Source: Hahellaceae bacterium
Lineage (GTDB): Bacteria; Pseudomonadota; Gammaproteobacteria; Pseudomonadales; Oleiphilaceae
DNA length: 64,000 nt
NCBI GenBank assembly: GCA_024234575.1
Contig: JACKOB010000004.1
Coordinates: 372,001 to 436,000, forward strand
Reading direction: 5' to 3'
The position numbers and the translations under genes are program-made. The notes under the pieces were generated by a model that saw nothing but the letters and a program-made list of their open reading frames with translations, ran no database searches and had not been told where the DNA came from. Every line of letters starts with the position of its first letter. The first letter of the stretch is position 1. Below, one piece after another: positions 30,688 through 39,438 of the stretch.

Positions 30688-30778
30688 CTTCAGAGGTTTT
30701 CTCAAGGCTTTTGCACAAAGTTATCCACAGAAATGGTGGATAAAGTAAGAGTTTGTCAAATAACTGTCACCTCTGAAG
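30688..30778. repeat. Nested palindrome centred on paired DnaA boxes
   Basis: Outer arms CTTCAGAGGT (30688-30697) and ACCTCTGAAG (30769-30778) are perfect 10-bp inverted repeats. Inside, TTATCCAC (30721-30728) and GTGGATAA (30736-30743) form a second perfect inverted repeat whose centre lies within 1 bp of the outer centre. The inner arms are opposed DnaA boxes: TTATCCACA (perfect) and, on the other strand, TTATCCACC (8/9). A further TTTTGCACA (8/9) lies at 30709-30717. ATATTTTTG follows the right arm, so a structured RNA with a U-rich 3' end is an alternative reading. Confidence 0.7.
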
Positions 30779-31090
30779 ATATTTTTGTTAGCGTCAAATC
30801 TCTTGTGGTGTGATTGCAAAATTATTGTTTGCTGGGTGGTTCTTAAGCGCAGGCCTTATCGCTGAGGCTTTAATTTGATGAGGGCTTTTCACGCTATCTT
30901 AACTATTGATGCGAAAAATGTACTTAAGTGAATATTTTCGGTTATTGTTAAAGCTATTCTATGGCATCCCTGATCGCTTTCAGAAAAGAAGCAGCTCGCT
31001 TCATACGTTTTAACCGACGCTTTTGGTTAGAGACTGAGTTCGGCATGTTGTATACTCTTCCCCTTTAAATGTGGTGAAGGTGCCCTTAGG

Positions 31091-32134
31091 ATGTCTTATT
31101 CGTTATTTCGCAATATTCTATTCATGTTTTCTCCTGAAACGGCGCATGAGCTTTCTTTGGATTTGCTTAGTGCTGCGCACAGGGTTGGGCTTCTACAAGG
31201 TTTGATTAAGCAGCCTTTATCGCAACCGACAAAGGTTATGGGAATCGAATTTCCTAATCCGGTGGGCTTGGCTGCTGGGTTGGATAAAAATGCAGAACAT
31301 ATAGATGCTTTCTCCGCATTAGGTTTCGGGTTTGTTGAGGTGGGTACAGTTACCCCGCTTGCTCAGCCAGGAAACCCATTACCAAGACTGTTTCGACTCA
31401 AAGAGCATGAAGCCATCATTAACCGAATGGGATTTAATAATAAAGGCCTGGATTATGTGGTAGAGAAAGTTCGAAACCGTAAAAGCCAGGTGCCATTAGG
31501 GATTAATGTCGGTAAAAATTTTTCAACGCCTGTTGAAAATGCTGCTTCGGATTATATAAAAGGGATTGTCGCTGCATATCCTTTGGCTGACTATATTACG
31601 ATCAACGTATCATCTCCAAACACCCCCGGTTTACGATCTTTGCAGTTTGGGGATTCTATGAAGCAATTGCTCTCAGCGGTTAAGGAAGAGCAGATCCGGC
31701 AGACTGCAATTTGTGATCGCTATGTGCCGATTGCTGTAAAAATCGCACCAGACCTGACAGACGATGAGATTGACCTGGTAACGGCACAATTACTAGAGTT
31801 TGAAATGGATGGTGTTATAGCGACCAACACTACTGTATCGAGAGAGCTTGTTAAAAAGCACCCTTTAAGTCAGGAGGCTGGCGGGCTGAGTGGCGCACCT
31901 TTGCGTAAAGCGTCCACAGCAGTTGTCAGGGCGCTTCATGATCGACTTGGGGAAAATATACCTATTATTGCCGTTGGCGGTATTTATGATGGTGAATCTG
32001 CAATAGAAAAAATGGAGGCAGGCGCAAAGCTTGTGCAAATTTATACCGGTTTTATTTATAAGGGGCCTAAATTAATAAAGCAGGTTGCAGATGCAGTATT
32101 CGAGTATAAGGTACGAAATACTAACCGTTTATAG
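31091..32134 (+). CDS. pyrD: Dihydroorotate dehydrogenase (quinone), class 2
   Basis: Oxidises dihydroorotate to orotate at the inner membrane, passing electrons to ubiquinone. 347 residues; the N-terminal helices (SLFRNILFMFSPETAHELSLD) form the membrane-contact and quinone tunnel. The catalytic Ser175 lies in NVSSPNTPGLRSLQ, as in E. coli. FMN-binding segments GLAAGLDKN and VGGIYDG are intact. Start ATG with a purine-rich AAGGTGCCCTTAGG upstream. Gene order pyrD, rmf, rlmKL is that of Pseudomonas. Confidence 0.97.
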   Translation: MSYSLFRNILFMFSPETAHELSLDLLSAAHRVGLLQGLIKQPLSQPTKVMGIEFPNPVGLAAGLDKNAEHIDAFSALGFGFVEVGTVTPLAQPGNPLPRLFRLKEHEAIINRMGFNNKGLDYVVEKVRNRKSQVPLGINVGKNFSTPVENAASDYIKGIVAAYPLADYITINVSSPNTPGLRSLQFGDSMKQLLSAVKEEQIRQTAICDRYVPIAVKIAPDLTDDEIDLVTAQLLEFEMDGVIATNTTVSRELVKKHPLSQEAGGLSGAPLRKASTAVVRALHDRLGENIPIIAVGGIYDGESAIEKMEAGAKLVQIYTGFIYKGPKLIKQVADAVFEYKVRNTNRL

Positions 32135-32179
32135 TACAGATGAAGTTGTATCGCTATGAATTAGGTGCTGTAGATGATT

Positions 32180-32207
32180 AAGAAAACGGCCTGTTAAAAC
32201 AGGCCGT
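32180..32207 (-). terminator. Terminator hairpin between pyrD and rmf
   Basis: AACGGCCTGT (32184-32193) pairs with ACAGGCCGTT (32198-32207) over a TAAA loop. The T tract lies on the minus-strand exit side (TTTTCTT), so it best fits rmf, and it may also stop pyrD transcripts. Confidence 0.75.
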
Positions 32208-32260
32208 TATGATAGAGGGCTATAAGCCTCTAATATCCAGATCAATTTGAGGGTGAATAC

Positions 32261-32470
32261 TTATCCGCTAACGGCGGCAACTTTATGAATTCCTGAGACT
32301 CCTTTGAGCCCATCCCAATTATCTACTCTGCCATCCCGCCATCCGCTTATCCACTCTTGACGCAGGGCTTCACTACCAGTTGGACATATATCTTTAGAAC
32401 GACCGCTTACTCCTGCCTGATAGCCTCTTTTGTATGCTCTTTGGGACAGATCACGTTTTTGTCTTCTCAT
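32261..32470 (-). CDS. rmf: Ribosome modulation factor
   Basis: A small basic protein that dimerises 70S ribosomes into inactive 100S particles in stationary phase. 69 residues: MRRQKRDLSQRAYKRGYQAG, then SGRSKDICP and WISGWRDGR are the RMF core. A C-terminal extension (VDNWDGLKGVSGIHK) goes beyond the 55-residue E. coli protein and is like the Pseudomonas form. Convergent with pyrD. Usually induced by ppGpp; no specific operator is visible. Confidence 0.95.
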   Translation of the reverse strand: MRRQKRDLSQRAYKRGYQAGVSGRSKDICPTGSEALRQEWISGWRDGRVDNWDGLKGVSGIHKVAAVSG

Positions 32471-32886
32471 TCTTATATAACCTCACTAAGTGCTCTTGGG
32501 CTCTTTCTTTTAACGACATTTGATACCGGCAGCGTGTTTAAGACCTCCATACGAAGTTAATATGACAATAGACGAACTCTGCTGATACCATGTTGCAGAA
32601 AGAGCGAGGATCGCAATGATGTTGGGAAAGCCACTAACGGCATTCATTACCTCATTGAAAAGTTATTTCAGATTCGGTGGTTCTTTTCAAAACCACGCTT
32701 TGAAGGTAAACCATAAAATGAAGTGATGTATACAAATTATTTCTTCTAAAAAACATATTTTATATACGAATATGAGATATATGCTGCTAAGCGCCTGTTT
32801 TATGCTGTTCCTTTTTTAGTCAATCAGGCCGGATTGTTGAAAATTTCGCTTATACTTTTTTTTTATAATGACTGTGGATTTCAAAT
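32471..32886. other. 416-bp divergent intergenic region, rmf / rlmKL
   Basis: No coding sequence is supported. It is AT-rich towards rlmKL, with a TATAAT hexamer at 32874-32879 only 7 bases before the rlmKL ATG. If that is the -10 box, the transcript would be nearly leaderless; no good -35 is seen. The rmf promoter must lie in the left part, but I could not assign it. Confidence 0.5.
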
Positions 32887-35118
32887 ATGAAGTTATTTTG
32901 CACCTGCCCTAAAGGGTTGGAAACGTTACTGGAAGAAGAGCTGAAAGACTTAGGTGCCGAACAGGTCAAAGTAACTAACTATGGAGTGTATTGTGATGTC
33001 ACACAGGAGAAAATATACGAAATTTGCTTGTGGTCAAGATTGGCAAACCGGGTGCTTCTGCCTTTGGTGGAGTTTGATTGTTTGAGTGCCGCTGATCTTT
33101 ATGCAGGAACACAACAAATTGATTGGTTGCTGCATATGGAGCCAGAGCTATCAATGGCTGTAGATTTCTCTGGCACAAACGAAGGTATTACCAATACTGT
33201 CTTTGGTGCACAAAAGGTAAAAGACGCGGTGGTTGATCAAATACGCGAAAAAACCGGAGTCAGGCCAACTGTGCAGGCACTGAGGCCGGACCTGAGGGTG
33301 AATGCTCATTTGCGCAAAGGCAAGGCGACTATTTCGTTGGATCTGTCTGGCGAGAGTCTGCATATGCGCGGTTACCGCACCGAAGCAGGTGTTGCACCAC
33401 TAAAAGAAAATCTGGCCTGCGCAATTTTATTAAGGGCTGGTGTGGGCCAGCTGCGAGGCGCTAACCATCAAACTTGTGCCGTAATTGATCCTATGTGTGG
33501 CTCCGGGACGTTACTTATTGAAGCTGCGATGATTCTGGCTGATCGAGCGCCCGGTCTTTCTCGGGACTACTTCGGTTTCTTTGGATGGAAAAGCTTTGAT
33601 CCGTCGCTGTGGGGAGATTTAAAAGACGTCGCTTTTGATCGATTTGAAAAAGGAATGTCCTCATTAAATACTAAGTTTTTTGGTTACGACTGGTCGGCAA
33701 ACACCTTGGACACCGCTAGAAGAAATGCCGATAGAGCAGGGCTTGGAGATGTGATTTCATTTATCAAACAACCCTTGCGCGCATTGCAAAAACCAAGCGG
33801 TGTGCAAGGTGGGTTAATTGTCTGCAACCCACCCTATGGTGCTCGTATCGGCGAAGTGTCAGAGTTAAAAGAACTGTATCGTGAGCTTGGTGAGGCCGTA
33901 AAATTGTTTGCTACCGAAGCGGACTCCGATATTGACACCGATACCAAAGAAGAGCCGCAAGGTCGATCAGCATGGGAGTTTGCGGTGTTTACCGGCAATA
34001 CTGATTTGTTTGCCCATACGCGGTGGAGATATCTTAAAAAGTATAAGTTGTCTAATGGAACCATTCCCTGTGAGCTCTTTTTGGTCGACCTAAAGGCAAC
34101 CTCTTTTAAAGATGATGCTGCGCTGATGGGCGGGCGGGGTAAGGGGTGGCAGGTAGTGCACCCGGAGAGAGCAGCCATGTTTGCTAACCGCTTGAAGAAA
34201 AATGTTAAGTCCTTAAGTAAGTGGTTGGCGAAGAGTGGCGTATCCTGTTACCGACTTTATGATGCGGATATGCCCGAGTATGCTATGGCCATTGATGTGT
34301 ATCAGGATTGGTATCATATCCAAGAATACGTTGCACCGAAGTCGATTGATCCGGAATCCGCACAGGAGCGATTCCTTGAAGCCTTAGCTGTCATTCGCGA
34401 CGAGCTGAATGTTAATCCAGGAAAGATGATTTATAAGCGCAGGCAACGGCAAAGTGGTGATTCCCAATACGAAAAAGTCGCAGGCGTATCGCAAAAGTTT
34501 GAAGTTAATGAGTATGGTGTGAGAGTCCTCGTTAACTTAACAGATTACCTTGATACCGGATTGTTTCTTGATCATCGGCCGGTGCGAAAGTGGATTCAGG
34601 ACAACGCAGCCGGGAAGCGGTTTTTGAATCTGTTCTGCTATACCGGGGTTGCCACCTTGCATGCTGTAAAAGGTGGCGCTGCCTCATCGGTAAGTGTCGA
34701 TATGTCGAATACGTACCTGGGGTGGGCAAAGGAGAACCTGGCAATTAATGGTTTTTCTGGCACTAAGCATCTTTTCGAGCGGGCAGACTGTATGGAGTGG
34801 GTGAAAGGTGCAAAAGGGACGTTTGATCTTATCTTTTTAGATCCGCCGACATTTTCCAACTCGAAAAAAATGCAGGGTATTTTTGATGTACAGCGAGATC
34901 ATGGCATTTTGATTGACGAGTGCATGAGACTTTTGGCTGGCAACGGGGTTTTGGTGTTTTCGAATAACCTGAGAAAGTTCAGTCTTGATGATGCGGTTTT
35001 TTCTAAATTTAATGTTCAGGAAATCACCGATAAAACAATTGATCAGGATTTTAAACGTAACGCGGGGATTCATCATTGCTGGATTATTAAAGAAAAGATC
35101 AACATCAATGGTAATTGA
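32887..35118 (+). CDS. rlmL: Bifunctional 23S rRNA methyltransferase RlmKL (m2G2445 / m7G2069)
   Basis: 743 residues. The N-terminal half (RlmL) has a THUMP domain (about 45-155) and a Rossmann methyltransferase with DPMCGSGTLLIEAA and the catalytic NPPYGAR. The C-terminal half (RlmK) has a second methyltransferase with FLNLFCYTGVATL and LDPPTFSNSK. It modifies G2445 and G2069 in helix 74 of 23S rRNA. The full-length fusion matches gammaproteobacterial RlmKL. No Shine-Dalgarno sequence is obvious before the ATG. Confidence 0.96.
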   Translation: MKLFCTCPKGLETLLEEELKDLGAEQVKVTNYGVYCDVTQEKIYEICLWSRLANRVLLPLVEFDCLSAADLYAGTQQIDWLLHMEPELSMAVDFSGTNEGITNTVFGAQKVKDAVVDQIREKTGVRPTVQALRPDLRVNAHLRKGKATISLDLSGESLHMRGYRTEAGVAPLKENLACAILLRAGVGQLRGANHQTCAVIDPMCGSGTLLIEAAMILADRAPGLSRDYFGFFGWKSFDPSLWGDLKDVAFDRFEKGMSSLNTKFFGYDWSANTLDTARRNADRAGLGDVISFIKQPLRALQKPSGVQGGLIVCNPPYGARIGEVSELKELYRELGEAVKLFATEADSDIDTDTKEEPQGRSAWEFAVFTGNTDLFAHTRWRYLKKYKLSNGTIPCELFLVDLKATSFKDDAALMGGRGKGWQVVHPERAAMFANRLKKNVKSLSKWLAKSGVSCYRLYDADMPEYAMAIDVYQDWYHIQEYVAPKSIDPESAQERFLEALAVIRDELNVNPGKMIYKRRQRQSGDSQYEKVAGVSQKFEVNEYGVRVLVNLTDYLDTGLFLDHRPVRKWIQDNAAGKRFLNLFCYTGVATLHAVKGGAASSVSVDMSNTYLGWAKENLAINGFSGTKHLFERADCMEWVKGAKGTFDLIFLDPPTFSNSKKMQGIFDVQRDHGILIDECMRLLAGNGVLVFSNNLRKFSLDDAVFSKFNVQEITDKTIDQDFKRNAGIHHCWIIKEKININGN

Positions 35119-35136
35119 GTTAACTAAAGACCATTG

Positions 35137-35164
35137 CGCCGGCTGTCATTAAGGATGGCCGGCG
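35137..35164. repeat. Hairpin between rlmKL and the barrel gene
   Basis: CGCCGGC (35137-35143) pairs with GCCGGCG (35158-35164) around 14 bases, in the 61-bp gap between convergent genes. No T tract on either strand. Confidence 0.6.
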
Positions 35165-35179
35165 TGCTCAATAGGGTAG

Positions 35180-35764
35180 TTAGAACTGATATTTGATGCC
35201 CAGACCTGAGTGTAGGGTTTTAATGTCAGTTGTCGTGTCGCTATGCAGGCGCCCAACTTCTGCAGACAAATACCAGGATTCGGTTAATTTGAAATCACCA
35301 CCCAGAGCCCAGCTCACACTAAAGGTGCTGGAAAGAAAATCTTCTGGGATATCTTCATATTTTTTCCCTTCCTGTTTATCAGCTTGACCTTTTACGAAGG
35401 AAAAGCCGTATTTACCGTAGACTTCGAGAAATTCAGTTAGCGGGTAGTGAAGCCCCATATACCAACTAAACCAATACTTTAGGCCAACATTAAAATTTGG
35501 TTTAATTTCATCTTCTTGCCATCCCCAGCCGCCGCGCGTTTCAACAGTGACATAATCAGTAAGATATGTGCCAGCAACTACTTCAGATGCCCAAAGCTTC
35601 GCTGTTTGGTCTTCCCCTATTGAGCGAAAGTCCATCAGCATGACGTTGAAAGCAAAATAATCGATGCCTTCTTTATGAACCTCTTCTTCTGGATCCTCTG
35701 CTGCTGAGGTGTAGCCTGTGAAAAGTGGAGAGCACACTAATAATATTGGTAGTAGTTTTTTCAT
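35180..35764 (-). CDS. Small outer-membrane beta-barrel protein
   Basis: 194 residues with a signal peptide (cleavage likely after YTSA, before AEDPEEE), an acidic N-terminus and alternating aromatic/hydrophobic strands ending in GLGIKYQF. The C-terminal Phe is the beta-barrel assembly signal. The pattern suggests an eight-stranded OmpA/OmpX-like barrel of the porin-family domain type. No specific function can be read from sequence. It is monocistronic and convergent with rlmKL. Confidence 0.72.
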   Translation of the reverse strand: MKKLLPILLVCSPLFTGYTSAAEDPEEEVHKEGIDYFAFNVMLMDFRSIGEDQTAKLWASEVVAGTYLTDYVTVETRGGWGWQEDEIKPNFNVGLKYWFSWYMGLHYPLTEFLEVYGKYGFSFVKGQADKQEGKKYEDIPEDFLSSTFSVSWALGGDFKLTESWYLSAEVGRLHSDTTTDIKTLHSGLGIKYQF

Positions 35765-35932
35765 TCCATGACTTTCTTTAGAGTGTGTGGATACTTCTTA
35801 TCGGTATGATTATGCAGGAACCATGCTTGGCATACTCAGAGTTACTTCACAAATTGTTGTATTTATTAGCAAACTCGTCGTTGTCATAACGTACCCATGA
35901 TTTGTGAGTATTTTGGCTGCTTGGTTTGTTGG

Positions 35933-36412
35933 CTAAATCAATCCCATTTCTCTGGCGATATAAAGCATCGCTAAGACATTCGATTCTGATTCGTGTGGAG
36001 AGTCCAGAGCATAATCTAGTTTGATTTGATTGATCTGCCCGGGAACATCCTCCTGGTCAATGTTTAGCAGCTCGGCCAAGGGGAGCGGCTCGAATGAAGG
36101 GTCAATGTTGTAAGCGGCAAACAGCTTTTCGAGCCACTCATTTTCAAAGTAGTGGCCAGGCATGTAAACAGTTTTGCCATCCAGGTCTTCGTTCATTTCT
36201 CTGATGATGTCGAGTACTGGCACGCCATGGTTGTATAGTTCACGCATGTTAACGTGAGGCTCTATGTTTTCTTCGTCTTCGAGCCATTCGTCTTCGGGAA
36301 TAATTAATACTGACTTTATTTCCCCGTTCGCCAATGACCAGCAGATTGCTGTAGGAAAGCCGGATGCGTCATTCATGCTGGCTTCTATATCAGCGAATAT
36401 GGGAGTGCTCAT
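35933..36412 (-). CDS. DEDD-exonuclease-like protein with altered active site
   Basis: 159 residues, not matched to a named family. The start MSTPIFADIEASMNDASGFP gives the DxE pair of a 3'-5' exonuclease Exo I motif (IFADIEAS). GHYFENEWLEKL sits where Exo II (N..FD) is expected, with Glu/Asn in place of Asp. SPHESESN near the C-terminus resembles the Exo III HxxxxD motif with Asn in place of Asp. So the fold is plausibly RNase H-like, but catalysis may be lost or changed. AGGA lies about 9 bases before the ATG. Divergent from apeB. Confidence 0.55.
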   Translation of the reverse strand: MSTPIFADIEASMNDASGFPTAICWSLANGEIKSVLIIPEDEWLEDEENIEPHVNMRELYNHGVPVLDIIREMNEDLDGKTVYMPGHYFENEWLEKLFAAYNIDPSFEPLPLAELLNIDQEDVPGQINQIKLDYALDSPHESESNVLAMLYIAREMGLI

Positions 36413-36523
36413 TATATATATCCTGTGTTAACGGTTGGCTGATTATAAAGGGCTCTCTGTGGATTTCTAGCAGTAATTATGGCTTACTGCTTTTAACTTT
36501 TGTAGACGAGGATTTTACCTGTA

Positions 36524-37819
36524 ATGAATGTTTTTAATCAGGGGCTTATGAGTTTTATCAAGTCCAGTCCAACGGCGTTTCATGCGGTATCAACAGCATC
36601 TGCGGCACTGGTGAAGGCTGGCTTCGCGCGTTTGGAGGAATGTGATCGCTGGGATTTAAAACCCCTTAGTCGATACTATGTTGTGCGCAATGACTCATCG
36701 CTGGTGGCGTTTGTCACCGGTAACAAGCTGGATAGTTGTGTTCCTTTCCGAATAGCGGGTGCGCACACTGACAGTCCTTGCCTGAAGATAAAGCCTGAAC
36801 CCGAAATTAATCGGCATGGCTACTTTCAGTTAGGTGTTGAGGTTTATGGTGGTGCGCTGTTAAATCCCTGGTTTGACAGAGACTTGTCTCTCGCCGGGCG
36901 AGTGAGCTATCTTGAGGTGAAAGGGGGGTTGGCCTCGACATTAGTGGATTTTGAAAAGCCAATTGCCACAATCCCTAGTCTGGCGATTCACCTTGATCGT
37001 GATGTCAACACGAATAAAAGCGTCAATGCACAAAAGGAATTGCCGGCTATTTTGATGCGGGTGTCTTCAGAAGAAAAGATTACCTTTAAAGACTTGCTGA
37101 AGCAGAGATTGTTGGAAGAGAACCCCAACTCTGATATTGACAGAGTGCTCGACTATGAGTTGTCGTTCTACGATTGCCAGGCTCCCGCTTTGGTGGGCCT
37201 GCAGGAAGATTTCATCAGTTCAGCGAGACTCGATAACTTATTAAGCTGCTATGTGCTCCTGCAATCTATAATAGATGCCAGGCCGGGGCAGCCTTCGGTT
37301 ATCGTATTGAATGACCACGAAGAAGTGGGAAGTATGTCTGCGGAGGGTGCACAGGGGCCATTCTTGATTTCCGTGCTCGAACGTATATGTTCCACGCAAG
37401 AGAATTTACGCCGTGCTCTGTCTGGTTCGTTGCTGATTTCCGCCGATAATGCTCATGGTGTACACCCCAATTATGCGGACAAGCATGATGCCAATCATGG
37501 TCCGATATTAAACAAAGGGCCGGTCATCAAAATTAACAGTAATCAGCGATACGCAACCAATAGCGAAACAGGTGCGTTTTTTCGTCATGTTTGCGAGCGT
37601 GAAAAAGTCCCATATCAAACTTTTGTGGTGCGCTCTGATATGGCTTGCGGGAGTACAATTGGTCCTATTACTGCTAGTTCATTAGGTATTAAAACCGTTG
37701 ATGTTGGTGTGCCGCAGTTTGCCATGCATTCGATACGGGAGCTGGCGGGTGCGCAAGATGCGTTTGCACTATATCGAGTAGTAAAAGAAGTGTTCCAGAC
37801 GCAAGTATTGTTTGGTTGA
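36524..37819 (+). CDS. apeB: M18 family aminopeptidase
   Basis: A cytosolic di-zinc aminopeptidase, 431 residues, related to aspartyl aminopeptidase. Metal ligands are in AGAHTDSPCLKIKP, ISSARLDNL, LNDHEEVGS and the C-terminal VPQFAMHSIRE. The family removes N-terminal residues, often acidic, from peptides. The start MNVFNQGLMSFIKSSPTAFHAV is typical. It stands alone. Confidence 0.93.
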   Translation: MNVFNQGLMSFIKSSPTAFHAVSTASAALVKAGFARLEECDRWDLKPLSRYYVVRNDSSLVAFVTGNKLDSCVPFRIAGAHTDSPCLKIKPEPEINRHGYFQLGVEVYGGALLNPWFDRDLSLAGRVSYLEVKGGLASTLVDFEKPIATIPSLAIHLDRDVNTNKSVNAQKELPAILMRVSSEEKITFKDLLKQRLLEENPNSDIDRVLDYELSFYDCQAPALVGLQEDFISSARLDNLLSCYVLLQSIIDARPGQPSVIVLNDHEEVGSMSAEGAQGPFLISVLERICSTQENLRRALSGSLLISADNAHGVHPNYADKHDANHGPILNKGPVIKINSNQRYATNSETGAFFRHVCEREKVPYQTFVVRSDMACGSTIGPITASSLGIKTVDVGVPQFAMHSIRELAGAQDAFALYRVVKEVFQTQVLFG

Positions 37820-37957
37820 GCACACTGTATTGATGCAATTTGCTCACCTTTGCTACTAAGGGTGGGCGAGTTGTAGTATTTGTTTTTTATGTAGAGATTA
37901 GACGCAGATAAGCGATTGTACGTGAAGGTGTTAAAAGTAGATTTGGGTAGTATTGAT

Positions 37958-38034
37958 TGGTCGGGGTAGAGAGATTCGAACTCCCGACATCCTGCTCCCA
38001 AAGCAGGCGCGCTACCAGACTGCGCTATACCCCG
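37958..38034 (-). tRNA. tRNA-Pro (anticodon TGG)
   Basis: 77 bases with encoded CCA. The anticodon stem CCTGC/GCAGG encloses a loop TTTGGGA with TGG, and the T arm has GAGTTCGAATC. It lies 118 bases downstream of tRNA-Asn on the same strand. TTGACA on the minus strand (38111-38116) may be its -35, though no matching -10 is clear. Confidence 0.96.
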
Positions 38035-38152
38035 ATTTACTGGAAATACGTCGATCTTTACTGAAGGTTTCTGACTAACATTCTCTAAGAGAGCATCAGC
38101 AGTGCAGATGTGTCAATTTAGGGAGTTAGATCAGAAATTTGATTTATCAAAG

Positions 38153-38228
38153 TGGCTCCCCGACCTGGGCTCGAACCAGGGACAAACGGATTAACAGTCC
38201 GTTGCTCTACCAACTGAGCTATCGGGGA
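38153..38228 (-). tRNA. tRNA-Asn (anticodon GTT), second copy
   Basis: Identical over all 76 bases to the gene at 25147-25222, with encoded CCA and GTT anticodon. Identity runs a few bases past both ends (TCAGCA on the 5' side). Confidence 0.97.
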
Positions 38229-38249
38229 TCAGCAAACTTGATGGCGCGC

Positions 38250-38278
38250 ATATTAATGACAATCGAAGTGCTCGTCAA
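38250..38278 (-). promoter_or_regulatory. Sigma-70 promoter of the second tRNA-Asn
   Basis: TTGACG (38273-38278) and TAATAT (38250-38255) on the minus strand are separated by 17 bp and followed by a GC-rich discriminator GCGCGCC, typical of stringently controlled tRNA promoters. Confidence 0.85.
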
Positions 38279-38439
38279 CAATTTTTTGTAACTCGTTGTT
38301 AAAACTCTAGTAATTGGTCGCAAATTAAACAGGTGGGAGTTTTTTAAGGGCTATGCCCACTGTTTTATCGTCTTGCTAAGCTAAGTGTTTAGGCCAAACT
38401 TTGATGGAACGTCATGAAAGATTTTAGGAGAGTATCAGA

Positions 38440-39390
38440 ATGCAGATAAAAAAAATGTTGGTTGTACTGGATAGCCGCTTTAATACTCAGCCCGTGGTAG
38501 CGAAAGCCATGTTTTTGGCAAAGCAGTATAACGCGGAAGTTGAGCTAGCGGTGTTTGATCATTGTAATGCACTGGTGTCTTCCTATCTGTTTGACAAGGT
38601 TGGGCTGGAAGAGGCGAAAGCAGGGTATATGCGGGGTAAAGAGAAGTGGGCCGCCGATTTCGCCGCATTGATGATAAAAAACGGCCTGAACGTGACGGTC
38701 TATACCGAATGGAGCAAGCATTCAGGTAAAAGCATTGTCGAGAGAGCGGTTACGACCAATGTTGATTTAATAGTAAAGGGTACGCACCAGCACTCTCTAA
38801 TAGAGCGTGCGTTTATGACTCATACAGATTGGCAATTAATGCGTGAAACTCCGGTACCCCTTCTATTTATTCGCGAGCGAGAGTGGGGTAGTGCCATTAG
38901 CGTCTCGGCAGCGGTTGACCCCCTGGCCAATGATGATGAGCTGGCGATTGAAAAAAATAGTGCAACTTCGGTAACCCTTGATCATCAAATACTGGCGGTA
39001 GCCCATGATCTAGCTTGCAAGCTGCCTGCCGAGTTAAGTGCCATTCATGCGTATGAACCCTTAACAACCGGTATGGTGGCAGAATTTGACACACTCATCG
39101 CCAATTATGCCGACTATCGCGAGGCGGTGATGAAGAAGCATCGGCAAGCTTTGGATGGACTGTTAAAAAGCGATGTTGAACGTGGATGCATTGTTTACTT
39201 TGAGGAAGGGGCCGCTGAAAAGGTGGTTCCTGAAGTTATCGAGCGCGAAGCGATAGATATCATTGTGCTTGGTGCTGTTGCAAGGTCTGGGGTTGATAGA
39301 ATAGTTATTGGCAGTACTGCTGAGCGGTTGCTTGATAATATTCTCTGCGATTTGCTGGTTGTGCGAGGTCAGGCTGCCGAGCACCAGTGA
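38440..39390 (+). CDS. uspE: Universal stress protein E (tandem Usp domains)
   Basis: 316 residues made of two Usp domains (about 3-150 and 160-310). The second carries the ATP-loop-like GAVARSGVDRIVIGSTAERL, matching the UspE type. UspE proteins act in stress survival and motility or adhesion balance; no catalytic role is known. The ATG has a strong AGGAGAG site. It follows the tRNA-Asn promoter divergently. Confidence 0.9.
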   Translation: MQIKKMLVVLDSRFNTQPVVAKAMFLAKQYNAEVELAVFDHCNALVSSYLFDKVGLEEAKAGYMRGKEKWAADFAALMIKNGLNVTVYTEWSKHSGKSIVERAVTTNVDLIVKGTHQHSLIERAFMTHTDWQLMRETPVPLLFIREREWGSAISVSAAVDPLANDDELAIEKNSATSVTLDHQILAVAHDLACKLPAELSAIHAYEPLTTGMVAEFDTLIANYADYREAVMKKHRQALDGLLKSDVERGCIVYFEEGAAEKVVPEVIEREAIDIIVLGAVARSGVDRIVIGSTAERLLDNILCDLLVVRGQAAEHQ

Positions 39391-39438
39391 GCGGCAAAGA
39401 TATGTCTCAATTAGACAAACTAGCTACGGGTATTATGG

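Larger units (their letters stand above)
30422..31090. other. 669-bp gene-free region upstream of pyrD with DnaA boxes
   Basis: No plausible coding sequence. It holds an AT-rich tract (about 30600-30680), a DnaA box TTATGCACA at 30536-30544, and a nested palindrome with more DnaA boxes (separate entry). A TATACT hexamer at 31051-31056 may be the pyrD -10 box, with no clear -35. Confidence 0.7.

Noticed and set aside
30422..31090. Chromosomal replication origin (oriC)
   Set aside because: DnaA boxes are present, but dnaA, dnaN, mnmG and rpmH, which usually flank gammaproteobacterial oriC, are absent. I keep only the weaker claim of a DnaA-binding element.
37615..38001. 128-codon minus-strand open frame
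   Set aside because: It overlaps the end of apeB antisense and runs into tRNA-Pro; the translation shows no protein features.
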